This document shows positions 1 to 4,942 of a stretch of DNA of 5,594 nt, piece by piece. Position 1 is the first letter of the stretch. The number at the start of each line of letters is the position of its first letter. Under the pieces are notes generated by a model that was not told the origin of the DNA, searched no databases, and was given only the letters and a program-made list of their open reading frames with translations. This DNA comes from an uncultured Mucispirillum sp. GTDB taxonomy: Bacteria > Chrysiogenota > Deferribacteres > Deferribacterales > Mucispirillaceae. The DNA lies in contig CAMWVK010000130.1 of the NCBI GenBank assembly GCA_947177675.1, positions 1 through 5,594 on the forward strand. The letters run 5' to 3'. The translations under genes and the position numbers were made by a program.

Positions 1-271
1 GGCACATACTTTGTCAGCTTTAAAGCGTATTCGTCAGTCAGAAAAAAGAAGACTAATTAACAAGTCTAATAAATCAACTATGAAAACATATATTAAAAAA
101 TATATGAAAGCATTAGAAACAGGTGCTGATGATACTGAAATATTATTAAAACAAGCTGTAAGCATTATTTATAAAACTGCACGCAAAGGTGCAATTCACA
201 AAAAGCAAGCTTCTCGTAAAGTTTCACGCCTTACTATGAAGTTTAATAAAGCACAGGCAGTAAATAAATAA
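1..271 (+). CDS. rpsT: 30S ribosomal protein S20 (5' end clipped by two bases)
   Basis: S20 is a primary-binding protein of the 30S subunit that contacts 16S rRNA near the base of the body. The reading frame opens at base 2 as A-H-T-L-S-A-L-K-R-I-R-Q-S-E-K-R-R, matching the usual S20 start M-A-N-H-K-S-A-L-K-R-I-R-Q. Base 1 is a G, exactly what the third base of an ATG would be, so the gene should start two bases before the window and give about 90 residues, normal for the family. The TTG at 11-13 is an internal Leu, not a start. The protein is lysine/arginine-rich and helical. The conserved K-A-A/T-x-K-G-x-I-H-K-x-x-A-x-R-K-x-S-R-L block is seen here as K-T-A-R-K-G-A-I-H-K-K-Q-A-S-R-K-V-S-R-L. 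TAA lies at 269-271. No GC-rich terminator follows; only an AT-only 8-bp inverted repeat (285-292/304-311) is present, so readthrough into the downstream riboswitch leader is possible. Confidence 0.97.
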   Translation, partial: AHTLSALKRIRQSEKRRLINKSNKSTMKTYIKKYMKALETGADDTEILLKQAVSIIYKTARKGAIHKKQASRKVSRLTMKFNKAQAVNK

Positions 272-302
272 GTTTTAGAAAATATATAATAACAGCACAC
301 TT

Positions 303-331
303 TTTATTATAATGTTTTGATTTTATATAAT
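303..331 (+). promoter_or_regulatory. candidate promoter for the riboswitch-transporter transcript
   Basis: A perfect TATAAT lies at 326-331, about 20 bases before the riboswitch begins, which would give a transcript start near 338. The -35 at the best spacing (303-308, TTTATT) is poor. Two more TATAAT hexamers occur at 285-290 and 308-313, unsurprising in such AT-rich DNA, so the choice between them is uncertain. Confidence 0.35.
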
Positions 332-349
332 ATTGTCCTTATTTTTTGT

Positions 350-458
350 ATGAAGGGGAGTAGCCCAAATTTATTTGGATGAAGTCAACAATCTCGTGTT
401 ATTTAATAACACTGGCTTTATCATTGGTTTTAGAAATCATTGGCAAGACCTTCGGCAT
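350..458 (+). ncRNA. yybP-ykoY riboswitch (Mn2+-sensing)
   Basis: The leader carries the family's signature blocks in order. These are a 5' GAAGGGGAGTAGC (352-364), a P2 hairpin CCAAAT/ATTTGG (365-370 with 373-378), and a P3 helix AAGTC/GGCTT (382-386 with 414-418). P3 is capped by a hairpin GTGTTA/TAACAC (396-401 with 407-412), preceded by the L3-like AACAATCTC. A P4 hairpin TGGTTT/AAATCA (425-430 with 434-439) and the closing GGCAAGACCTT (442-452) follow. The order and the GGGGAGTAGC ... GTC ... TGGCTTT ... GCAAGACCTT blocks match, from memory, the structurally characterised Lactococcus lactis yybP element. In the known family Mn2+ bridges the two docked loops and stabilises P1. Here P1 pairs GAAGG (352-356) with CCTTC (449-453). 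The CaCA transporter directly downstream is one of the gene types known to be controlled by this riboswitch class. Confidence 0.92.
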
Positions 459-482
459 GTAATATGCCGAAGGTCTTTTTTT
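445..482 (+). terminator. intrinsic terminator of the riboswitch expression platform
   Basis: A perfect 14-bp stem (445-458 with 464-477) closes a 5-nt GTAAT loop and runs into a T-tract (476-482). Its left arm contains AAGACCTTC, the same bases that form the 3' strand of riboswitch P1. P1 and terminator are therefore mutually exclusive, which is the layout expected for a transcriptional ON switch: Mn2+ locks P1 and lets polymerase read into the transporter gene. It could also stop transcripts reading through from rpsT. Confidence 0.9.
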
Positions 483-501
483 ATATGTGCAAAAAAATAA
501 A

Positions 502-507
502 AAGGAG
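502..507 (+). promoter_or_regulatory. Shine-Dalgarno site fixing the transporter start at 514
   Basis: AAGGAG ends 6 bases before the ATG at 514-516. A GTG at 487-489 is in the same frame but lies 4 bases after the terminator T-tract, has no Shine-Dalgarno of its own, and would translate the ribosome-binding site as K-N-K-K-E-K-N. Confidence 0.88.
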
Positions 508-513
508 AAAAAT

Positions 514-1761
514 ATGAAAAATTGGATGCCAATTATTATTGCGGTTATAGCAGCAATTCCGGGCTTTATGCTTAGAGTGCTTGCTATAGAGCTGCACCCT
601 GTTGTTATGACATTGGTTACTGCTGTTGCAATATTTTCTGCATCATTTATCTTAACATGGGCATGCGAAGTTATGCAGCTTGATATTCCACAGGCTGTTG
701 CAGTTGCTCTTGTTGCATTAATTGCAGTTTTGCCAGAATATGCTGTTGATATGTATTTTACATGGATGGCTGGTCAAGACCCACAGGGGGAATATGTGCA
801 CTATGCTGTTGCGAATATGACAGGTGCTAACAGACTTCTGATTGGTATAGGCTGGTCTGTAATTATTTTAATATTTGCTTTTAAATTTAAAAAAAAGGTT
901 GTGCTTGAATCCACTCATAAAACTGAACTTTTCTTTTTAATGCTTGCTACGATATATGCAATCACTATTCCTTTAAAAGGCTTATTAAATCTTTTTGATA
1001 CAGTTGTTTTAATAGGTATATTTATATGGTATATCACTATAATTATTAGAAAACCAGTTGAGGAAGAAGAAATAAAAGGTCCTGCAAAAACAATTGCTGC
1101 TCTTCCAAAACAAAAAAGACTTATGGTTACATGGGGGCTTTTTTTAGTAGCTGCTGTAGTTATTTTTGCAGATGCAGAGTTATTTAGTGAAAGCCTTGTA
1201 GCAAGTGGCAAACTGCTTGGTGTAAATGAATTTTTACTTGTGCAGTGGCTTGCACCAATTGCTTCAGAAGCTCCAGAATTTATTGTGGCTATCACTTTTG
1301 CTCTCCGTGGAAGTGCAGGTCTTGCTCTCGGCAGCCTTGTATCTTCTAAACTAAACCAATGGACACTGCTTGTTGGTATGATACCACTTGTTTACAGTAT
1401 TTCTTACTCTACAGCAGACCATCCACATGATACTGACTTTTTATCTACTGTTATGCCCCTTGCAGCTATGCAGATGCATGAACTTCTTTTAACTGCTGCA
1501 CAATCTGCATTTGCTATTGCATTGATTGCAGGACTTGTGGCTGGTAAAAGAGAAGCTTTTGCACTGCTTACATTATTTATGCTGCAGTTCCTATCACCAT
1601 TTTATGATAAAATGCTTCCTGCATATATTCCAAATACAACACCACATGACACTGTGCTTATAACTTTCAGTATAATTTATATTGTATTTACCATAATACT
1701 TATTTTTATATATCCAAAAAGATTTGTTTCTATCATAAAAGGATATAAAACAGGACTATAA
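514..1761 (+). CDS. CaCA-superfamily cation exchanger, likely Mn2+/Ca2+ efflux
   Basis: This 415-residue polytopic membrane protein has the two inverted alpha repeats of Na+/Ca2+ exchangers. Alpha-1 (about residues 64-114) has A-V-L-P-E-Y (Pro74, Glu75) followed by N-M-T-G-A-N-R-L (101-108). Alpha-2 (about 244-290) has A-P-I-A-S-E-A-P-E-F (Pro254, Glu255) followed by L-G-S-L-V-S-S-K-L-N-Q-W (272-283). These correspond to the G-T-S-x-P-E and G-S-N/D-x-x-N elements that bind the cation. About ten to eleven hydrophobic helices are visible, with an acidic/basic cytoplasmic linker at 180-203 between the halves. Established: the superfamily exchanges Ca2+ or other cations against Na+ or H+, and yybP-ykoY riboswitches often control Mn2+ homeostasis genes. 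Inferred: this protein exports Mn2+ (or Ca2+) under Mn2+ excess. Alpha-2 carries Lys279 where characterised Na+/Ca2+ exchangers often have Asp/Asn, so the coupling ion may differ. It is monocistronic, with a terminator at 1766-1791. Confidence 0.88.
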   Translation: MKNWMPIIIAVIAAIPGFMLRVLAIELHPVVMTLVTAVAIFSASFILTWACEVMQLDIPQAVAVALVALIAVLPEYAVDMYFTWMAGQDPQGEYVHYAVANMTGANRLLIGIGWSVIILIFAFKFKKKVVLESTHKTELFFLMLATIYAITIPLKGLLNLFDTVVLIGIFIWYITIIIRKPVEEEEIKGPAKTIAALPKQKRLMVTWGLFLVAAVVIFADAELFSESLVASGKLLGVNEFLLVQWLAPIASEAPEFIVAITFALRGSAGLALGSLVSSKLNQWTLLVGMIPLVYSISYSTADHPHDTDFLSTVMPLAAMQMHELLLTAAQSAFAIALIAGLVAGKREAFALLTLFMLQFLSPFYDKMLPAYIPNTTPHDTVLITFSIIYIVFTIILIFIYPKRFVSIIKGYKTGL

Positions 1762-1765
1762 AAAT

Positions 1766-1791
1766 AAATGGTGGCTTTAAGCCACCATTTT
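1766..1791 (+). terminator. intrinsic terminator after the transporter gene
   Basis: An 11-bp perfect stem (1766-1776 with 1780-1790) with core TGGTGGCT/GGCCACCA-type pairing (TGGTGGC with GCCACCA) and a TTA loop begins 4 bases after the stop codon. The T-run at the 3' side is only four bases (1788-1791) and is partly in the stem, so it may be moderate in strength. The flanking A-run also gives it terminator character on the minus strand. Confidence 0.75.
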
Positions 1792-1792
1792 A

Positions 1793-1826
1793 AGACTGTC
1801 AAAAAAATACATTTTTTTGACAGTCT
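1793..1826. repeat. 15-bp perfect inverted repeat with A7/T7 core
   Basis: AGACTGTC plus seven A (1793-1807) pairs perfectly with seven T plus GACAGTCT (1812-1826) around a 4-nt TACA loop. It lies two bases after the transporter terminator. The T-run is inside the stem rather than after it, so it is not a textbook intrinsic terminator, and the sequence following on either strand is not a clean T-tract. It could be a backup or bidirectional transcript end, an RNA 3'-end stabiliser, or a dispersed palindromic repeat. Confidence 0.8.
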
Positions 1827-1861
1827 AATAATGCTTGCTGCATTTTATTAGGCTGCAAAGA

Positions 1862-1896
1862 AGGCTAAACTTAAATAAACACTTTAAGTTTAGCTT
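1862..1896 (-). terminator. candidate minus-strand terminator hairpin
   Basis: A 14-bp stem with one G-T pair (1862-1875 with 1883-1896) encloses a 7-nt loop. Read on the minus strand it follows the membrane-protein gene that ends at 2010 and is followed by TTCTTTG, a weak T-rich tail. A second, AT-only 10-bp hairpin lies between it and the gene (1927-1936 with 1943-1952). The role is inferred from position; the distance from the stop codon (about 115 bases) and weak tail limit confidence. Confidence 0.4.
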
Positions 1897-2009
1897 ATCA
1901 AATTTATTTTTAATATATAATCTTAAATATTATTTTGTATTTAAAATAATATATGACTTATTCAATATATGGCTTAAAATAACCTTTTTCTAATTTATGA
2001 TTTGGTTTA

Positions 2010-2516
2010 TTACTTACTTTCTTCTATAAAATCATCATCAGTTAATCCCCAGTCTTTTTTCAAAAGATTACGAACTATCGTATTAGGTGCTGCAACTTTA
2101 TATCCTTCGTATCTATAATTTTCTGCAATCCATTTATTTGCATTATATGCTGTAAAGCAGCTGAAAACTGATATAAATAAAAGAAGAAATGCAGAACTTA
2201 CAAGAAAAAATTCTAATACATCTTTATAATCAATATCTAGTAAATAATATACCTGCATCATAAATGATGGAGCTGCCTGCACTTGAGAAGTGCCATAAGG
2301 ATACATACCTGCAAAAGATGAACTAAATATTGAAAAACATATAATACCTAAAAAAAATAATAGACTTGCTGTCAGCATAATAAAACCAGAACGGTTTAGT
2401 TTATTTTTAAACAATGTTATGCCAAATACTGGTGCAGTCAAAAGTAAAAACCAGTTTATACCATAGTTTATTTTTTTTACATTTCCTGTCTCTTCGCTTA
2501 TAAACTCAATTATCAT
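2010..2516 (-). CDS. small three-helix membrane protein of unknown function
   Basis: This 168-residue protein has a short cytosolic-looking N-terminus (M-I-I-E-F-I-S-E-E-T-G-N) and hydrophobic segments at about 20-37, 43-66 and 100-122. The loop between the last two (about 67-99) is proline/glutamine-bearing and aromatic. The C-terminal tail is soluble, with A-N-K-W-I-A-E-N-Y-R-Y-E-G-Y-K-V at 126-141 and an acidic end. The N-terminal W-F-L-L-L-T-A-P-V-F-G layout and the tail motif of an Asn-Lys/Arg helix followed by Gly-Tyr are reminiscent of DUF2628-type bacterial membrane proteins, but this is a weak resemblance from memory. The start at 2516 is chosen because GGAG (2523-2526) sits 6 bases upstream. 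The ATG at 2528 has no Shine-Dalgarno and its own second codon supplies that GGAG. The gene stands alone, divergent from the yjbQ operon. No function is assigned. Confidence 0.72.
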   Translation of the reverse strand: MIIEFISEETGNVKKINYGINWFLLLTAPVFGITLFKNKLNRSGFIMLTASLLFFLGIICFSIFSSSFAGMYPYGTSQVQAAPSFMMQVYYLLDIDYKDVLEFFLVSSAFLLLFISVFSCFTAYNANKWIAENYRYEGYKVAAPNTIVRNLLKKDWGLTDDDFIEESK

Positions 2517-2522
2517 ACAATG

Positions 2523-2526
2523 CTCC
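2523..2526 (-). promoter_or_regulatory. Shine-Dalgarno site fixing the membrane-protein start at 2516
   Basis: Reading the minus strand, GGAG is followed by the 6-nt spacer CATTGT and then ATG at 2516-2514. The alternative ATG at 2528-2526 overlaps this site and is preceded only by A/T (TATAAA-type) sequence. Confidence 0.75.
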
Positions 2527-2610
2527 ATATTTTATATTTATTTTGTATTTATATGTTATGTCGGAAATGTGATAAAAATGGTTACAATGATAAGATAAGA
2601 AAATAAAATA

Positions 2611-2639
2611 TTGACAGACATAATATCTTCTTTTATCTT
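2611..2639 (+). promoter_or_regulatory. sigma70-type promoter for the yjbQ-phasin-ubiB operon
   Basis: A perfect TTGACA -35 (2611-2616) is separated by 17 bases from TATCTT (2634-2639), a 4-of-6 match to the -10 consensus. The predicted transcript start is near 2646, leaving a leader of about 22 bases before the ATG at 2668. The TTG of this -35 box happens to be in frame with yjbQ and could be mistaken for a start codon. Confidence 0.6.
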
Positions 2640-2667
2640 TATATATTATGTAATTGAGAGTATAATT

Positions 2668-3069
2668 ATGGATACCATTAATATTCCTACAAAAGCAAGA
2701 TTTGATATTATAAATATTACATCTCAAATACAGTCGTGTATCACAAAATCTAATATTAAAAGTGGTATTGCTGTTATTTTTATTCCACACACTACGGCAG
2801 GTATTTCCATTAATGAAAATGCAGACCCTGATGTTGTGTATGACTTAAAAAATATTTTTAATGATATGATACCTGAACATAATAATTACCGACACAGCGA
2901 AGGTAATTCTCAGGCACATGCCCTTTCTACACTAACTTCTCCAAGCTTAACAGTAATAATTGAAAATGGAAAAATTGTTCTTGGAACATGGCAGAATATA
3001 TATTTTATGGAATATGACGGACCTAGAAACAGAAAGGTACATATTCAAATAATTAATACAGGAGAATAA
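2668..3069 (+). CDS. yjbQ: YjbQ family protein (UPF0047)
   Basis: The 133 residues span a complete YjbQ/UPF0047 domain, at normal family length. Signature blocks are P-H-T-T-A-G-I-S-I-N-E-N-A-D-P-D-V (40-56), Y-R-H-S-E-G-N-S-Q-A-H (74-84) and L-G-T-W-Q-N-I-Y-F-M-E-Y-D-G-P-R-N-R-K-V (105-124). His41, His76 and His84 with Glu78 are the conserved polar residues of the presumed active site. Weak thiamine-phosphate synthase activity has been reported for E. coli YjbQ, so the family is often labelled secondary thiamine-phosphate synthase; its real physiological role is unsettled. The start at 2668 follows GAGAG (2656-2660) with 7-nt spacing; longer in-frame starts would fall on or upstream of the promoter. 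It is the first gene of a three-gene operon, with one base separating its TAA from the next ATG. One family position is altered: the usual L-L-G-x-S after the third block is L-T-S-P-S (89-93). Confidence 0.92.
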   Translation: MDTINIPTKARFDIINITSQIQSCITKSNIKSGIAVIFIPHTTAGISINENADPDVVYDLKNIFNDMIPEHNNYRHSEGNSQAHALSTLTSPSLTVIIENGKIVLGTWQNIYFMEYDGPRNRKVHIQIINTGE

Positions 3070-3070
3070 A

Positions 3071-3370
3071 ATGAGTAATTTAAGTGACGATTTAAAAAAA
3101 GCATTTTTATTTGGTGTTGGAGCTATTGCAAAAACAAGTGAAAAATCAAAAAAACTGATTGATGAATTAATTGAAAAAGGTGCTCTTACTGTTGAGCAGG
3201 GAAAAAGTTTAAATGAAGAATTAAAACACAGCTTTCAGGAAAAAATTCTTGAAAAAGAAAAAGAATTAAATTCTGACCTTATAAGCGAGATTAAGGATAT
3301 GAAAAACTTATCTGAGGAAGATATTAAAATATTAAAAGATAAAATAGCAGAAGTAGAAACAGAAAAATGA
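3071..3370 (+). CDS. phasin-like small coiled-coil protein
   Basis: The 99-residue, highly charged, almost wholly helical protein has a short amphipathic/hydrophobic N-terminal stretch (K-K-A-F-L-F-G-V-G-A-I-A, 9-20). The family-like K-L-I-D-E-L-I-E-K-G-A-L-T-V-E-Q-G-K (28-45) follows, then a long Glu/Lys coiled coil ending in L-S-E-E-D-I-K-I-L-K-D-K-I-A-E-V-E (80-96). This layout matches small proteins annotated as phasin family or polyhydroxyalkanoate synthesis regulator. Phasins coat polymer granules, but no PHA synthase is in view, so that role is not supported here. AGGAG (3060-3064) sits 6 bases before ATG and overlaps the end of yjbQ. Its TGA overlaps the ATG of the kinase gene (ATGA), which strongly suggests translational coupling and a shared function. 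The hydrophobic N-terminus plus coiled coil would suit a membrane- or lipid-associated adaptor for the UbiB protein. Confidence 0.72.
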   Translation: MSNLSDDLKKAFLFGVGAIAKTSEKSKKLIDELIEKGALTVEQGKSLNEELKHSFQEKILEKEKELNSDLISEIKDMKNLSEEDIKILKDKIAEVETEK

Positions 3371-4938
3371 AAAGTAAGTATAATGAAAGGACACGCCTGC
3401 GTGAAATATTAGCTATTGTTAGAAAGCATAATATTATTACAGGTATTACACCTGAAAAATTACGCAGTATATTAGAAGATTTAGGTCCAACATATATTAA
3501 AATGGGGCAGATAATGTCTATGCAGACAGATGCCCTGCCCCATGCATTTTTAAAAGAATTAGAAAAGCTTAGAACTGATGTTCCCCCTATGAGGGACGAA
3601 GATTTACGCTTTATTATTCAGGAAACATATAATAAAGATATTTCTGAACTTTTTGATGATTTTAACTATAAATCATTAGGTTCTGCATCTATTGCTCAGG
3701 TTCATTCTGCAAAACTTAAAAACAGCGGCACTCCTGTTGTCTTAAAAATCCAAAGGCGTGATATATACAAACGAATGGAGCAGGATATTAAGCTTATGCG
3801 TCATGTTGCAAATATGGTGCAGAAAGTAAAAAAAGAAACTGTTATTGATTTTAAAACAATACTTGACGAACTTTGGAAAACTGCACAAGAAGAAATGAAC
3901 TTTCTTAAAGAAGCTGAAAATGCTGTTACATTTTATAATAACCATAAAGATGTGAAGTATGCTATATGTCCAAAAGTATATACCGAACTCAGCTCTGAAA
4001 AAATACTTGTTATGGAATATGTGGAAGGATTTTTTATTGATAATGAAAAAGCCATCAATGAAGGCGGATATGATAAAAAAGAAATAGCTGCAAAACTTGC
4101 TGAAGATTATATTACTCAAGTTATTGATTATGGATTTTTCCATGCAGACCCCCACCCTGGCAATATTAAAATAAGAAACGGTCAGATTGTGTGGATAGAT
4201 TTAGGTATGATGGGTAAATTAAGCCCTAGAGACAGAGGACTTATTGCTGATTTAATTACATCTGTTGCAAAACATGATACCAGCAGAATAAAAGATATTG
4301 CCTTAACTCTTGGCAACCCTTCAAAAGATATTGACCATGTAAGGCTTTATTCTGATATTGATTTATTTCTTAATAAATACGGCACTATGGATTTAGGAAA
4401 TATGAGCCTTGCAGGTATCGTCAGTGAACTGCTTGAAACACTTAGAAGTCATCAGATACAAATTCCATCAACTATCTCTATGCTTGCCCGCGGTATTATG
4501 ACATTAGAAGGTGTTATTGCCTTTTTAAATCCAGATATTAATGTGATAGATATTACTGCAACACATATTAAAAACAGCAAAAACCCTGTTTCCGAATTTA
4601 CAAAAAAAGTGCAGAAAGCAGCAATGGAATTAAGCGGAAGTTTAGAAAAGCTGGCTTTAATTCCAGGATTTACAATAGATATTCTGCAAATGATAGCAAA
4701 AGGGCAGGTTAAAGTTAATTCTGAGTTGCAGATTTCAGAAAATACCCAGTCATTTATAGATAGAATGATAAGTAGAATAATACTTGCTTTAATAACTGTT
4801 GCTATAATAATAGGATCCAGCCTTATAGCTACAGTTGATATTCAGCCTGTAATATTTAACCTGCCGCTTTTTACTACAATTGGATATATTGCAGCAGGCT
4901 TTTTAACCATATCTCTTTTCTATGGAAAATATAAGTAA
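3367..4938 (+). CDS. ubiB: UbiB/ABC1 (AarF, ADCK-like) atypical kinase, membrane-anchored
   Basis: At 523 residues this is a full-length UbiB family member. Visible landmarks are the K-x-G-Q motif (Lys45-Met-Gly47-Gln48, in G-P-T-Y-I-K-M-G-Q) and the Ala-rich loop variant G-S-A-S-I-A-Q-V-H (105-113). Further on are the ATP-site Lys127 (V-V-L-K-I-Q), the hinge V-M-E-Y-V-E-G (215-221), the catalytic H-A-D-P-H-P-G-N (259-266) and the metal-binding D-L-G (278-280, replacing D-F-G). Two C-terminal transmembrane helices (about 468-488 and 495-518) form the expected hairpin anchor. Family knowledge: UbiB/COQ8 proteins are ATPases supporting isoprenoid-quinone biosynthesis by handling membrane lipid intermediates. 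Whether this host makes ubiquinone is unknown, so the pathway is not assigned. The E-x-D motif before the E-A-x-N element reads E-M-N (176-178). There is no clear Shine-Dalgarno; translation is probably coupled through the ATGA overlap with the upstream gene. Confidence 0.93.
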   Translation: MKSKYNERTRLREILAIVRKHNIITGITPEKLRSILEDLGPTYIKMGQIMSMQTDALPHAFLKELEKLRTDVPPMRDEDLRFIIQETYNKDISELFDDFNYKSLGSASIAQVHSAKLKNSGTPVVLKIQRRDIYKRMEQDIKLMRHVANMVQKVKKETVIDFKTILDELWKTAQEEMNFLKEAENAVTFYNNHKDVKYAICPKVYTELSSEKILVMEYVEGFFIDNEKAINEGGYDKKEIAAKLAEDYITQVIDYGFFHADPHPGNIKIRNGQIVWIDLGMMGKLSPRDRGLIADLITSVAKHDTSRIKDIALTLGNPSKDIDHVRLYSDIDLFLNKYGTMDLGNMSLAGIVSELLETLRSHQIQIPSTISMLARGIMTLEGVIAFLNPDINVIDITATHIKNSKNPVSEFTKKVQKAAMELSGSLEKLALIPGFTIDILQMIAKGQVKVNSELQISENTQSFIDRMISRIILALITVAIIIGSSLIATVDIQPVIFNLPLFTTIGYIAAGFLTISLFYGKYK

Positions 4939-4942
4939 TATA

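Noticed and set aside
272..313. AT-only inverted repeat TATAATAA/TTATTATA after rpsT as a terminator
   Set aside because: An 8-bp stem with no G-C pairs and an 11-nt loop is too weak to call, and such repeats are expected by chance in this base composition.
915..1295. Minus-strand open frame of 126 codons inside the exchanger gene
   Set aside because: It lies fully antisense to a well-supported CaCA transporter, has no Shine-Dalgarno and no family-like motifs; it is a shadow frame.
2559..2587. TTGTAA on the minus strand (2587-2582) as a -35 for the membrane-protein gene
   Set aside because: The hexamer at 17-bp spacing is CCGACA and at 18 bp CGACAT, neither resembling a -10 box; no convincing promoter was found for this gene.
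2638..2666. TTTATA (2638-2643) with TATAAT (2661-2666) as an alternative operon promoter
   Set aside because: The spacing is ideal (17 bases), but transcription would begin around 2673, after the yjbQ start codon at 2668.
2506..2790. Minus-strand open frame of 94 codons spanning the divergent promoter region and the start of yjbQ
   Set aside because: The translation is Asn/Tyr/Cys-rich low-complexity sequence typical of AT-rich antisense DNA, and it overlaps the promoter and two better genes.
3742..4155. Minus-strand open frame of 137 codons inside ubiB
   Set aside because: It is antisense to the conserved kinase core and rich in Phe/Ile/Asn/Lys with no recognisable domain; a shadow frame.
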